A stretch of DNA of 35,412 nucleotides, taken from a virus. Positions 15,401-23,353 of this stretch are shown in pieces; position 1 is the stretch's first letter, and each line of letters begins with the position of its first letter. The DNA lies in IMG/VR virus record IMGVR_UViG_3300032893_000194, positions 1 to 35,412 of that record; one strand, given 5' to 3'. Below the pieces are notes generated by a model, which worked only from the letters and a program-made list of their open reading frames with translations, was not told the origin of the DNA and ran no database searches. The position numbers and the translations under genes were made by a program.

Positions 15401-16075
15401 AGCGCCATCAACGATGCGGGCACAGGTCCCTCGTCGAAGACCGATACGGCAACGACCAGCGCAGCGGCGAGCCCGCAGATCACGCTCGTGTCGCGAAGCT
15501 CGACTCTCGGTTCGCACGACTTCGTGTCCGAAGGCTACACCGACGGCATGATCTTTGGTGCGCCCAGTAACGGGCATGCGGACTACGAGTTCGTCGGCGG
15601 CACACGTCTGCCGCGGTCCGCGACGCTCACCGGGGTCACGCGGCAGAACAGCAACGGGCCGGGCAGTGGGTCGTTCACGTTCACCCCGTCGACGTTTGGT
15701 AAGACGATCGACAACACGCAGCACCCGTCGTCGCCCTACTCGGACCTGTGCGCGGAGTTCGCCACGACCGGATCGGCAACAGACAAGGCGCGCTTGCCGA
15801 TCGTAGCCGATCCGAATCTGCATCGGCTTGTGGTGCAGGTCTACTGCATTGGCGCGTACACCGGCACGTTCCCGATCCTCACGCTCAGCTTGGCCGATAG
15901 CAGCGCGTCGCCGCTCACGTTGAGCCACACACGCAACAACACCTACCAGTGGGAGGCTGAAGAGATCGTGATCGACTTTGCTGCCGGTAGCACGACGACC
16001 CTGAATTTCGATTTCACGGGGTCGGTGAGCGGCAATATCGATGCCTACGGCATCTCGCTCATGCTGGTGAAGTGA
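12428..16075 (+). CDS. large putative glycoside-hydrolase-like virion protein with fibronectin type III domain
   Basis: A 1215-residue product. Residues about 29-70 contain two copies of the E-x-G-x-x-x-D-x-x-S-A module also found at 23361 and 27001. The central region resembles clan-A glycoside hydrolases: WRSEW-type aromatic stretches, FRFMDAQSTNNDLS, and the putative acid/base E319 in AAVENGNEWFN. The putative nucleophile E699 is in KVAFYEGGIES. A large insertion lies between them. A carbohydrate-binding-like region follows, then an FN3 domain (about 919-1012: APTNLTHGAVTSSSIALSW, TSITITGLSASTTYT) and a C-terminal beta domain. The ATG start lies 4 bases after the previous stop. Likely a structural glycanase or adhesin; the substrate is unknown. 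Confidence 0.68.
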   Translation: MPKIPQGLATRWREAGARFDSGVTPPMTALQVEAGALADGVSATVVYTNPSLGESGALIDSLSATVTSPTTLAGLKTKLWINVPAYTYYNTNYGPINLVVGANSFGDGIFVFMKQDGSGPSNVDSSGNPTDSDFAFRIRVGPNYVGTYACSGTYTGHGTLTLHTGNGASSFSTSYNSGTNVTSFSFTFDPAYSNQAPIFWVTGASGGITNLDVRRTSDVGNGNVWQSEFITQYADFAGFRFMDAQSTNNDLSTTTWASRLKNYDYISIEQMVALCNQAGKNGWWCVPGFATNDWVSGFCTYVDANLTGGLFAAVENGNEWFNYNTNVHDVAIYSTNAELHAATGAKFSYDSPWSAASASRTSNVVTVTLASPLSRFRLTSGSKVMLTGFGGITDKTSVEITSRADDLTLTFASTGADGALTLTNAGVWFMTSAVLGSKPQGFLTAHRSSDYTTLEMTYVSPLTVGENIKLTGASFGGATSQVSGKTTTANTSTITFHDPGPDGYFDRVDPNDSTHHLDGPSGVDGYYIESTDVSSTLNSYPQYETNSLAWRVRRCCDVSMYLRTVVGNSKTMTRFKPVYMGQQISALNFELAWMDAYVNAHYTTSGTAGTGAHVKDTIYAAGMASYAGMNCSTFGFAGPPVGNAAYGLYDMGDHNTLPAYTEAQYAGMYEWQLVNMYQVNYFSLMTLALWYGIKVAFYEGGIESADLNATTDDKINKNNARQDSIVGTAMLQFFNDLGKYLCEFFCFYNGDTTGAQLGAADRYVYGFTDRIANVTPIWQAVKDFNAQTSTPPYQPLATLPAVTTINTGFQSVGWHGRYPENGYASVAVTGHAGTYTCFLECSNATGSDKHAAVYVDGTLQVASITAPPTADIFTFTKVGPITLTLPEGTCAIRFVDLDSLSGSGQVGMNNMTFGVPTLANAPTNLTHGAVTSSSIALSWTAPTSGDPITDYLVQYSTNGGATWSTFSHTASPATSITITGLSASTTYTTQVSAINDAGTGPSSKTDTATTSAAASPQITLVSRSSTLGSHDFVSEGYTDGMIFGAPSNGHADYEFVGGTRLPRSATLTGVTRQNSNGPGSGSFTFTPSTFGKTIDNTQHPSSPYSDLCAEFATTGSATDKARLPIVADPNLHRLVVQVYCIGAYTGTFPILTLSLADSSASPLTLSHTRNNTYQWEAEEIVIDFAAGSTTTLNFDFTGSVSGNIDAYGISLMLVK

Positions 16076-17358
16076 TGACAAGCCTGCTCGGCACGATCAT
16101 CAAGGCGCGTATCAAGCCCACGCCTGTCCCGGTGTTGCTGAAGGCCAAGCTCGATCTCGATCATGCGGCGCATCAAGCGGCCACGTCGACGCTCAACCTG
16201 AAGAAGCCGCCGACGGAAGCGCAAGCACGCGCGGGCAACTACCCCAAGGGCCACTGGTCGATGCGCGGCCTCAACTTCTCGATCGAGAACCCCGAGCATT
16301 CGCATCGCCGATCCGAGTGGGCGCCGCTCACGGGGCACTACGGGTATATCCGCGCGACGACCGGTGCAGACGGCGATCAGGTCGACGCGTTTCTGAAGCC
16401 CGGCACGCCCGAGGATTACGACGGCCCCGTGTACGTAATCGACCAGATAAACGCCGATGGGTCCTTCGACGAGCACAAGGTCATGATCGGCTGGACCTCG
16501 CAGCGTGCAGCCGTGGTCGCGTACCGCAATAACTACCCGGCGAACTGGCCGCAGGGCGAGGTCACGGAACTCACCGTCGACGAGTTGAAGGAATGGCTCG
16601 ATGGCGACACGACCGAGCCGATGGCGAAGGGCGACGTGCCGGGCCACGAGTTCCACGGCAACCAGTGGACCGGGGGCGAGGACACGGGCGGCGAGGGACC
16701 GAAGCCCGGCGAGAAGTTCATCGTGTACCGGTTCGGTCGGCAAGGCGAGCCGCTGGAGAACCGCAACGCCGGCAACGCAGCGGCGGTCGCCTCGCATCTC
16801 GCGCGCGTCGAGGACATCGAGAAGCCCGGCGGTGTGGGTGGCACGGGCACGCACGTCAACGCGTATGAGGTCAGCGTCACCAAGCCGTTCGGTGAGTACT
16901 CGCGATTCAACCGCGAGATGGCCACGGACGCGGCCGGCAGTGCGGTCGGTCGCGAGGTCGATCGTGAGGCAGTCAACTACTCGTTCCCCAAGGGCGGTGC
17001 GTACACAGCGCGGTTGGTCGGCTCGACACCACTGGCCGACCTGCACGCTGCGCTCTCGCAACGGGGCTACTCGGACTTCGACGACTCGGGCTCGCTGATC
17101 GGGGCCGAGGTCATCCGTCATCACTTCGGGAAACAGGACGTTGGAGATCAACTACGCAGTCGACTTGCTCGCGCGAATGTACGAAGCGTCGACTGGGCTC
17201 AAGCCCTCCGCGATCGACTTGTGCAAGACGCGGCTGTGGTTGCAAAGGAATTCACCGCAAGCGCGAGCCCGACGAGTGGCCTCGCGGCGTACGGCAACAC
17301 CGGTCGCGCGCAGCGCTTGCGCGAGATCAAGCGACGCAAAAAGGGAGGCGCGACGTGA
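16075..17358 (+). CDS. polyvalent-type protein: inorganic-pyrophosphatase-like domain plus GHEFHGNQWTG motif and unknown C-terminal domain
   Basis: A 427-residue product. Residues about 44-176 match the pyrophosphatase-like domain described in phage polyvalent proteins: GNYPKGHWSMRGLNFSIENP, HYGYIRATTGADGDQVDAF, VYVIDQ and FDEHKVMIGW. The domain's acidic residues are plausible metal ligands. Residues 190-201 are GHEFHGNQWTGG, as in the protein at 4979. The C-terminal half begins VYRFGRQGE and includes AYEVSVTKPFGEYSRFN, which loosely resembles ADP-ribosyltransferase folds; this is a weak call. A basic tail (REIKRRKKGG) ends it. ATG 16075 overlaps the previous stop by one base. Such proteins are thought to be packaged and injected; here that is inference. 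Confidence 0.7.
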   Translation: MTSLLGTIIKARIKPTPVPVLLKAKLDLDHAAHQAATSTLNLKKPPTEAQARAGNYPKGHWSMRGLNFSIENPEHSHRRSEWAPLTGHYGYIRATTGADGDQVDAFLKPGTPEDYDGPVYVIDQINADGSFDEHKVMIGWTSQRAAVVAYRNNYPANWPQGEVTELTVDELKEWLDGDTTEPMAKGDVPGHEFHGNQWTGGEDTGGEGPKPGEKFIVYRFGRQGEPLENRNAGNAAAVASHLARVEDIEKPGGVGGTGTHVNAYEVSVTKPFGEYSRFNREMATDAAGSAVGREVDREAVNYSFPKGGAYTARLVGSTPLADLHAALSQRGYSDFDDSGSLIGAEVIRHHFGKQDVGDQLRSRLARANVRSVDWAQALRDRLVQDAAVVAKEFTASASPTSGLAAYGNTGRAQRLREIKRRKKGGAT

Positions 17359-17639
17359 GATTCAACACAGTTGGTGGCGCGGCGGTTTTCACCACGAAGG
17401 ACGGCACGATCTATACCGCCGTCAGCGGAGTGTTCACTATCGGCAACGCGACACATCAGGTCGAGGCGACGATGGTGGGCATGACGCCAATGGCCGAAGC
17501 GACCGACCCACCGGCAGCGGTGGCGTCAGTCACGGCGGAGGCGAACGCGGGCGGCGACGCGGAGGTTGGGGATAGCGCTGCGGCGGTCGCCGCGCTTGCA
17601 GCGGCAACGAACACCGACACGCAGATGCCACCGGAGTGA
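17355..17639 (+). CDS. small Ala-rich hypothetical protein
   Basis: A 94-residue product with a beta-strand-like N-terminal half (GGAAVFTTKDGTIYTAVSG) and a low-complexity Ala/Thr/Asp tail ending TNTDTQMPPE. The GTG start overlaps the preceding stop (GTGA) and has a strong GGGAGG about 6 bases upstream. No family recognised. The composition fits a minor capsid-associated protein. Confidence 0.55.
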   Translation: MRFNTVGGAAVFTTKDGTIYTAVSGVFTIGNATHQVEATMVGMTPMAEATDPPAAVASVTAEANAGGDAEVGDSAAAVAALAAATNTDTQMPPE

Positions 17640-17646
17640 GCGGGCG

Positions 17647-17682
17647 TTTGCTTTCGGGTGGATCGCGGGCATACTCCGCGCC
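17647..17682 (+). promoter_or_regulatory. possible promoter containing the GGGCATACTC motif
   Basis: TTTGCT (17647-17652) and CATACT (17670-17675) are separated by 17 bases. The core GGGCATACTC at 17667-17676 is identical to that at 4937-4946. It lies in a 94-base gap ahead of the small head gene at 17734. The hexamer matches are moderate (3 and 4 of 6), so the repeat in two gaps is the main support. Confidence 0.35.
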
Positions 17683-17733
17683 AATTGGTGAGGCGCCGGC
17701 AACGACCGGTGACCCGCCGCAAGGGAGGAACCG

Positions 17734-18051
17734 ATGGCGAAAGTTCGCATGCTGCCCCCGCCGAACAACTCGGTGGTGCGGCACAACACGGTCATCACGA
17801 TGCCATCGGGCACGAGGCACGACGGCACGGCCAATCCGTTCGTCGACGCGGAGGTCCACGAAGCGCGCATCCTGTCGGCCAACGGCTGGATTCCCGTGTG
17901 CGCGGACCAAAACGCACAAGTCGGCGCCACGACCTCGCGCCCCACGACCGGGCTCTACCCTGGCCTCCAGTACATGGACACCACGCTCGGCTTCATCGTC
18001 ACGTACGACGGGCTGAACTGGAAGCGTCCGGACACGGGTGCGACCGCCTGA
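17734..18051 (+). CDS. small head-region protein, possibly a head fibre or decoration component
   Basis: A 105-residue product with two parts. The N-terminal half (MAKVRMLPPPNNSVV ... ARILSANGWIPV) resembles short phage proteins encoded near capsid genes. The C-terminal part (RPTTGLYPGLQYMDTTLGF ... GLNWKRPDTG) resembles the RPT-x-G-x-x-YFDTTLG-type segment found in phage structural and fibre proteins. Strong ribosome site GGGAGGA ahead of ATG 17734. It directly precedes the protease gene. Role inferred from position and weak resemblance. Confidence 0.6.
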   Translation: MAKVRMLPPPNNSVVRHNTVITMPSGTRHDGTANPFVDAEVHEARILSANGWIPVCADQNAQVGATTSRPTTGLYPGLQYMDTTLGFIVTYDGLNWKRPDTGATA

Positions 18052-18064
18052 TCGAGGGAGACCC

Positions 18065-19540
18065 ATGAATCCGATTCTCTTCGCGCAACTGACCAAGGTC
18101 GACGAGGAGAAGCGCCTCGTCTTCGGCGAAGCGGCCAGCGAGACCGTCGACAAGGCCGACGAGATCATGGACTACGAAAAGTCCAAGCCGCACTTCAAGA
18201 AGTGGTCCGAGGAGGTCGCTGCCGACACCGGCGGCAAGTCGCTCGGCAATCTGCGGGCGATGCACGGCAAGGTCGCGGCTGGCAAGCTCACCGATATCCA
18301 ATTCGACGACGGCAACAAACGCGTGCTCGTGTGCGCGAAGGTCGTCGACAACAACGAGTGGGACAAGGTGATGCAGGGCGTCTACACCGGCTTCTCGATC
18401 GGCGGCGCCTACGGCGATACGTCCGTCGAGAAGATGGATGGCCGCGAGGTCAAGCGCTATACGGCGATCCCGAACGAGTTGTCGTTGGTCGATCGCCCGT
18501 GCATCCCGACCGCGAAGTTCTTCGAGGTCCGCAAGGCCGACGGCACGCTCGCGAAGGTCGAGTTCAAGACGCCGGAGCCGGAAGAGGCGACGGTACAGGG
18601 CACGCCGGAAGAGGTCGACGAGTTCTGCCGTGTGCTGAAGGCACGGGGCATGTCGATGAAGGACGCCATCGAGGTGCTTCAGAAGCGCGACTTCTCGCAA
18701 GCACAGCGTGACGAAGCGGCGAAGACCGGGGCGGCGATGCCCGATGGCAGCTTCCCGATCAAGAACGAGGAGGACCTGCACAACGCAATCCGTCTCGCGG
18801 GCAAGGCGAAGAATCCGGTCGCTGCAAGGGCGCACATCAAGGAACGTGCGAAGGCAATGGGCATGGAGAGCGCCATTCCCGACGACTGGGGCAAGGCGGA
18901 ACAGCCCGATGGGCTGAAGAAGGACGCAAGTCCTGACGTCAATGCTGGCGCCGAAGGCAACAACGGCAGCACCGCGCAGGCCAAGACCAAGCCGAGCGGC
19001 GCGGTCGACACCTCCAAGAGCAAGGGCGAAGGCGACGGCGACGGTACGGCCAAGGCCGAGACGAACGATGGCGACGAGGACGACGTGTCGAAGAAGGACT
19101 GCGTCAAGGACGACGACATGGAGATGGCCGAGAAGGTCGCCAAGGCGCGCGAGTACTTCAAGGAAGACGTCGACTCGCTTCGCAAGTCCGATGTCGAGAT
19201 CGTGAAGCTCCACAAGCTCGCGATCGAAACCGAACCGCTGCGCAAGATGATCGAAGCGGCAGTGGCGCCGCTCCAGAAGGTCATCGCCGAGCAGGCCGAG
19301 AAGATCGCCAAGCTCGAAGCGCAACCGGCGCCGACCACGGTACGGCTGCGTGCGGTTCCCGTGGCGAAGACGCAAGACGTGATCGCTGCGGAAGCCGACG
19401 ACAAGCTCGCGAAACTCGCCGCCCCGGTCAAGGACTCCGCGGGCGACAGTCACGAAGCCGCAGGTCTGATCAAGGCCGTGCATGCGGTGGGCGGCGTGCC
19501 CCTGACGGCGCCGTTCGAATACCTGAAGAAAGCGCACTGA
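18065..19540 (+). CDS. prohead protease (XkdF/S78-like) with C-terminal scaffold-like region
   Basis: A 491-residue product. The N-terminal domain (about 1-170) carries the S78-like landmarks: FGEAASETVDKADEIMDY, NLRAMHGKVAAGKL with candidate catalytic H67, VYTGFSIGGAY with candidate Ser S111, and NELSLVDRPCIP. From about 175 the sequence becomes highly charged and low-complexity, with a Lys/Asp-rich stretch. A C-terminal coiled coil follows (about 385-425: LRKMIEAAVAPLQKVIAEQA). This looks like an internal scaffold delta domain fused to its protease. It immediately precedes the capsid gene, the usual order. ATG 18065 has GGGAG upstream; an in-frame start at 18038 is less likely. Confidence 0.85.
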   Translation: MNPILFAQLTKVDEEKRLVFGEAASETVDKADEIMDYEKSKPHFKKWSEEVAADTGGKSLGNLRAMHGKVAAGKLTDIQFDDGNKRVLVCAKVVDNNEWDKVMQGVYTGFSIGGAYGDTSVEKMDGREVKRYTAIPNELSLVDRPCIPTAKFFEVRKADGTLAKVEFKTPEPEEATVQGTPEEVDEFCRVLKARGMSMKDAIEVLQKRDFSQAQRDEAAKTGAAMPDGSFPIKNEEDLHNAIRLAGKAKNPVAARAHIKERAKAMGMESAIPDDWGKAEQPDGLKKDASPDVNAGAEGNNGSTAQAKTKPSGAVDTSKSKGEGDGDGTAKAETNDGDEDDVSKKDCVKDDDMEMAEKVAKAREYFKEDVDSLRKSDVEIVKLHKLAIETEPLRKMIEAAVAPLQKVIAEQAEKIAKLEAQPAPTTVRLRAVPVAKTQDVIAAEADDKLAKLAAPVKDSAGDSHEAAGLIKAVHAVGGVPLTAPFEYLKKAH

Positions 19541-19578
19541 TCATTTGATCAGCCCATCAACTTAACCGATCGATCGAA
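19538..19578 (+). repeat. GATC-containing palindromes ahead of the capsid gene
   Basis: TGATCATTTGATCA (19538-19551), two palindromic TGATCA units two bases apart, is followed about 15 bases later by overlapping CGATCGATCGA. Several GATC sites fall in about 40 bases of the 68-base gap before the major capsid gene. This may be an operator, a Dam-sensitive site or chance. Confidence 0.3.
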
Positions 19579-19608
19579 CAAACAGGCACGACTCTGAGGG
19601 AGGACGCC

Positions 19609-21123
19609 ATGCAAACGGATACCACCAAGGAAACACTCGAACTGTTGAAGGCTTCGCTCAGCAAGGCCGACACGGAACTTGCGAAGGCGTGGACGCAGAG
19701 TGCGTCCGCGGTCAGTGGCATCACTGCCTACGACCTCGAAGCGCCTTCGAAGAAACTCTACCCAGTCATCACGCCGCTGCGCAACATGATCCCGCGCGTG
19801 CCGGCTAAGGGTGGCATCCAAGCGAACTGGCGTGCGGTCACCGGCATCAACACCGGCAACACGTCGCTGTATGTCTCGCAAGGCAACCGTGGTGCCGTGA
19901 TGGCGACGACGACTGCCGACTACACCGCGGCGTACAAGGGTCTCGGCCTCGAAGACAACGTCACGTTCGAAGCGGACTACGCGGCCGAAGGCTTCGAGGA
20001 CGTGAAGGCGCTCGCCGTCGAAGGGCTGCTCCGCGCCGTGATGATCGGTGAAGAGAAGGTCATCCTTGGTGGCAACACGTCCCTCGCACTCGGCACGACG
20101 CCCACGCCTTCGCTGACGACGGCGAACACGGGTGGCGCGCTGATCGGTGGCCAGAACTACGGCGTGGGCTGCATGGCCCTCACGTTCGAAGGCTACTTGG
20201 GAGCGTCGCTCACCAACGGCATCGTGCAGTCCACGGTCCGCACGAACGCCGACGGCACGAGCGACACCATCAACGGCGGCTGCGCGCAACCTTCCGTGCA
20301 GGCCAACATCGCGGCTGCGGCTTCGTCGAACATCTCGACGATCTCCGCGTCCGTGACGGCTGTGTCCGGCGCGATGGCGTACGCGTGGTACTGGGGTGCG
20401 AACTCCGGCAACCTGACGCTCGGCGCGATCACCACGATCAACAGCGTGCTGATCGCGGCGGCTGCGGGCGGCAACTCCTCGAAGCCGGGCAGCAACTTCC
20501 AAGGGCTGACGTCGTCGGACCTGTCGAAGAACTCGCTCGCGTTCGACGGGCTGCTCACGTTCGCGTCGCAGACGTCGCTCGGCGCCTACGTGAAGGTGCA
20601 AGCCACCGGCACGCCCGGCACCGGCACGCCGCTCACGAGTGATAGCGCGGGTGGCATCGTCGAGATCGACGCGGCGTTGCAATCGTTCTGGGACAACTAC
20701 CGCTTGAGCCCCGACACGATGTGGCTGAACTCGCAGGAGATGTCCAACATCGGCAAGAAGATTCTCGCTTCGGGGCAAAACGCCGCGCAGCGTTTCGTCT
20801 TCACGGTCGATCAGGGCGCGATCGGCGGCGGCATCATGGTGAAGGCGTACCTGAACAAGTTCGGCATGAACGGTGTTCAGACGATCGACATCAAGCTGCA
20901 CCCGAACATGCCTCCGGGCACGATCCTCTTCACGACCGCGCGCCTGCCGTACCCGCTCTCGAACGTCACCAACGTGTTCCAGATGCGGATGCGCCGGGAG
21001 TACTACCAGATCGAGTGGCCCCAAACGACCCGCAAGTACCAGTACGGCATCTACGAAGACGGTGTGTTCCAGCACTACTTCCCGCCGTCTGTCGGGGTCA
21101 TCACCAACATCGCCAACGGCTGA
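19609..21123 (+). CDS. major capsid protein (HK97 fold) with an inserted domain
   Basis: A 504-residue product, the expected head shell subunit. The N-terminal about 35 residues are helical and would be a short delta-like segment. The HK97-like core is suggested by LYPVITPLRNMIPRVP, YKGLGLEDNVTFEADYAAEG, EEKVILGGNTS and a C-terminal stretch (RLPYPLSNVTNVFQMRMRRE, YGIYEDGVFQHYFPP). Residues about 165-295, rich in Ser/Thr/Ala/Gly and with paired Cys (C188, C225), read as an inserted Ig-like surface domain. The start ATG 19609 has GAGGGAGG upstream. Position after the protease and before a terminator is typical of the most highly expressed head gene. Confidence 0.9.
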   Translation: MQTDTTKETLELLKASLSKADTELAKAWTQSASAVSGITAYDLEAPSKKLYPVITPLRNMIPRVPAKGGIQANWRAVTGINTGNTSLYVSQGNRGAVMATTTADYTAAYKGLGLEDNVTFEADYAAEGFEDVKALAVEGLLRAVMIGEEKVILGGNTSLALGTTPTPSLTTANTGGALIGGQNYGVGCMALTFEGYLGASLTNGIVQSTVRTNADGTSDTINGGCAQPSVQANIAAAASSNISTISASVTAVSGAMAYAWYWGANSGNLTLGAITTINSVLIAAAAGGNSSKPGSNFQGLTSSDLSKNSLAFDGLLTFASQTSLGAYVKVQATGTPGTGTPLTSDSAGGIVEIDAALQSFWDNYRLSPDTMWLNSQEMSNIGKKILASGQNAAQRFVFTVDQGAIGGGIMVKAYLNKFGMNGVQTIDIKLHPNMPPGTILFTTARLPYPLSNVTNVFQMRMRREYYQIEWPQTTRKYQYGIYEDGVFQHYFPPSVGVITNIANG

Positions 21124-21167
21124 TCCGGTTCGAGGCGAGCGACAACCGAGCAGTTGTCGTTGGAGTT

Positions 21168-21205
21168 GCCCGGCACGCTCCGCAAGATCGTGCCGGGCCT
21201 TTTTC
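21168..21205 (+). terminator. intrinsic terminator after the major capsid gene
   Basis: GCCCGGCACG (21168-21177) pairs perfectly with CGTGCCGGGC (21189-21198) across an 11-base loop, followed by CTTTTT. A smaller hairpin, GACAAC/GTTGTC (21141-21158), precedes it. A terminator or attenuator behind the capsid gene would help keep capsid mRNA in excess over downstream genes. Confidence 0.88.
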
Positions 21206-21228
21206 CACAACCACACAAGGAACCTCCA

Positions 21229-21480
21229 ATGAATCCTTTCGCAACCTCGATGGTCAAGCTCTACGTGCCACCGCACATGGGCGCGCACGTCTCGGTCGAG
21301 GGCTTCATCCTGCCCGTCGACGACGTCAATCGGTGCGTCGAAGTGCCGCAGCGACAGGCCGCGGAACTCGTTCAGCACGGGCTCGTGGCGATCCCTTCGG
21401 GCGTCGATCCGATCGAGTTCATGGTCGAGCAACAGGAAGCGGCTGCGCGCGCCGAGAAGGCCAAGCAAAAGCAACGCTGA
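21229..21480 (+). CDS. small hypothetical head protein
   Basis: An 83-residue product (MNPFATSMVKLYVPPHMGAH ...) with a short beta-rich domain (VEGFILPVDDVNRCVEVP), then QAAELVQHGLVAIP, and a basic Ala/Lys/Gln tail. The pattern of residue binding then '...L...G...' is like small proteins between capsid and connector genes. AAGGA precedes ATG 21229. The frame is open upstream through the terminator, but that part is not coding-like. Function unknown. Confidence 0.6.
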   Translation: MNPFATSMVKLYVPPHMGAHVSVEGFILPVDDVNRCVEVPQRQAAELVQHGLVAIPSGVDPIEFMVEQQEAAARAEKAKQKQR

Positions 21481-21483
21481 CGC

Positions 21484-22260
21484 ATGGACTACACGACCGT
21501 CGACAGAGTCAAGACGTATCTCGCGATCACGTCGACGGGCGCTATCGATGTCCTGATCGGCCAATTGATCCCGCGTGAGTGCCGCCTGATCGATCGATAC
21601 TGCGGACGCACGTTCGGCAAGCTGGCCTCGACGACGAAGATGCTCAACGGCACCGGCACCTCTCGTCTGCCGTTGCCGGAGACGCCCGTCATTGCCGTCA
21701 CCGGCATCACGCTGTGCGGGACGCAGGCGATCCCGTACGAGCCTACCGGGCGCAACACCGGGTTCATGTATGACGACTCGATGGTCTACCTGAACCTCGG
21801 CCAGCGTTTCCCGCAGGGCTATGCGAACGTGCAGGCGTCGTGGTCGAGCGGGTACGTCTTCAATGACGCGGGCTCGGTCCCCGCGGCCAGTCCCTTCGAA
21901 GTCGTGTCGGTTGACGCGCGCGCGGTCGTTGACGTGGCTGTCACCATCAACGGCTTGCCGGCGACGAAGGTTTCGGTGCCGCCAAGCGTGAGCGGCACCT
22001 ACCAACTCGATCCGTTGACGGGGACGTTCACGTTCGCCGCGGTCGACGCGAGCGCGCCCTACACGATCAGCTACGTGGGCATCCCGCCTCCGATCGAGCA
22101 GGCTGCGGCCGAGATGGTCGGGCTCGACCTGAAGCAACGCGACAACCTCGGCATCAACTCGAAGTCGCTGGCCGGCGAGACGATCAGCTACAGCGATGCC
22201 GCGATGACCAAATCGACGCAGGCGCTGCTCAACGCGTATCGCCGGAGGTGGATTCCGTGA
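21484..22260 (+). CDS. head-tail connector protein (HK97 gp6-like)
   Basis: A 258-residue product. The N-terminal helices (MDYTTVDRVKTYLAI, IDVLIGQLIPRECRLIDRYC) and the C-terminal helix (PPPIEQAAAEMVGLDLKQRD) match connector adaptors that dock under the portal. Between them is an extended beta-rich insertion (about 50-200: SRLPLPETPVIAVTGITLCG ... TYQLDPLTGTFTF), longer than in minimal gp6 proteins. It starts 3 bases after the previous stop and overlaps the next gene's GTG start. The family call rests on helix pattern and gene order. Confidence 0.72.
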   Translation: MDYTTVDRVKTYLAITSTGAIDVLIGQLIPRECRLIDRYCGRTFGKLASTTKMLNGTGTSRLPLPETPVIAVTGITLCGTQAIPYEPTGRNTGFMYDDSMVYLNLGQRFPQGYANVQASWSSGYVFNDAGSVPAASPFEVVSVDARAVVDVAVTINGLPATKVSVPPSVSGTYQLDPLTGTFTFAAVDASAPYTISYVGIPPPIEQAAAEMVGLDLKQRDNLGINSKSLAGETISYSDAAMTKSTQALLNAYRRRWIP

Positions 22261-22754
22261 GCGACACGTGGTTCGTCAACTACGACGAAGGCAACCTGCG
22301 CTTGCGCTTCAAGCGGTGGGACAACGTCAAGCCCGAATTGCGCCGAGTCGTTGCGAAGCTCGCGATTCAAGTGCAGGGCGCCGTGAAGGAACACAAGCTG
22401 AGCGGTCAGGTGCTGCACGTGCGTACGGGTCGCTTGCGCCGCTCGATCAACCAGCGCGTGGTCGAGAACGAGGATGGCGTGATGGCGATCGTCGGCACGA
22501 ACGTCGTCTACGCGCACCCGCACGAGTACGGGTTCAGCGGCGTCGTGAACGTGAGAAGTTACACACGCCGCTCGCCTGAGCAGATGGCGGTGCGCCCGCG
22601 CGCACGCGTGTCACGATCGGCTGGAACAGTCACCGTGCATGCTCATTCGCGCCAAATGAATTTGCCTGAGCGCTCGTTCCTGCGCTCGACATTGAGGGAC
22701 TGGGGGCCTCGGATCATTGAAGACATCCGGGCTGCGGTTCGAGGTCAACTTTGA
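22257..22754 (+). CDS. head-tail joining / tail completion protein (HK97 gp10-like)
   Basis: A 165-residue product with the family pattern of a long amphipathic helix ([20 protein letters not shown]), then [33 protein letters not shown] and a C-terminal [20 protein letters not shown]. In HK97-type phages this protein joins head and tail. The GTG start at 22257 overlaps the preceding stop and has an ideal GGAGGTG ribosome site. Confidence 0.82.
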   Translation: MSDTWFVNYDEGNLRLRFKRWDNVKPELRRVVAKLAIQVQGAVKEHKLSGQVLHVRTGRLRRSINQRVVENEDGVMAIVGTNVVYAHPHEYGFSGVVNVRSYTRRSPEQMAVRPRARVSRSAGTVTVHAHSRQMNLPERSFLRSTLRDWGPRIIEDIRAAVRGQL

Positions 22755-22768
22755 CAGGGGAGAAGGAC

Positions 22769-23353
22769 ATGCTGCACAAGGAATCTGCTCCGCTCGTGGC
22801 TGCGTGCGCCGCGGCGCTCATTACCGGGGGCATGCTCCCCGAGATCGCGCACGCTGAAGGGCGTTATGTCGCCGAGTGCTATGGAGCCGACGGCACGCTC
22901 AAGTGGCGTGACACGTTCGACAACCTCGTCACCACGCAAGGTGGTAACGACATGCTCGACAAGTACCTCGCGGGGTCGGCGTACACCGCGGCGTTCTTTC
23001 TTGGGCTGATCTCCAGCGTCGGCTACAGCGCGGTTGCTGCGGGCGATACCGCCGCGCAGATCAACGGCTCGAACGGCTGGAAGGAAGCGGGCGGCGCGAA
23101 CGCACCGACCTACTCGCAGGCCGCACGGCCGACGGCTGCCTTCTCCGCAGCGTCTGCGCGCGTGAAGTCGCTCTCGTCAGCGCTCGCGTTCTCGATCACC
23201 GGCAGCGGCACGATCAAGGGCGCGTTCATGGCGTCGAGCGCGACGAAGGACGGCACGTCGGGCATCCTGCTCTCGGCTGGTCTCTTCTCGGGTGGCGACA
23301 AGATCGTGAACGGCGGTGACACGGTCAACGTGTCGTGGCAACTGAGCGTCTGA
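22769..23353 (+). CDS. conserved phage structural protein of unknown role
   Basis: A 194-residue product. After a hydrophobic-looking N-terminus ([20 protein letters not shown]) come [20 protein letters not shown] and a mostly Ser/Ala/Gly-rich, beta-strand-like remainder ([19 protein letters not shown]). The segment GRYVAEC-DG-LKW-D-F-N-V-G recalls small structural proteins I associate with head-tail regions of proteobacterial phages, but I cannot name the family. AGAAGG precedes ATG 22769; a TTG at 22751 is an alternative start. The N-terminal hydrophobic stretch is probably not a signal peptide in this context. Confidence 0.65.
   Translation: MLHKESAPLVAACAAALITGGMLPEIAHAEGRYVAECYGADGTLKWRDTFDNLVTTQGGNDMLDKYLAGSAYTAAFFLGLISSVGYSAVAAGDTAAQINGSNGWKEAGGANAPTYSQAARPTAAFSAASARVKSLSSALAFSITGSGTIKGAFMASSATKDGTSGILLSAGLFSGGDKIVNGGDTVNVSWQLSV

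Noticed and set aside
17999-19537. 512-codon reverse-strand ORF opposite the protease gene
   Set aside because: Low-complexity Leu/Arg-rich reading that mirrors the forward gene's Glu/Lys-rich composition.
19549-22137. 862-codon reverse-strand ORF opposite the capsid and connector genes
   Set aside because: The product is Arg/His/Val-rich without recognisable motifs, as expected for the antisense of high-GC coding DNA, and there is no ribosome site or promoter.
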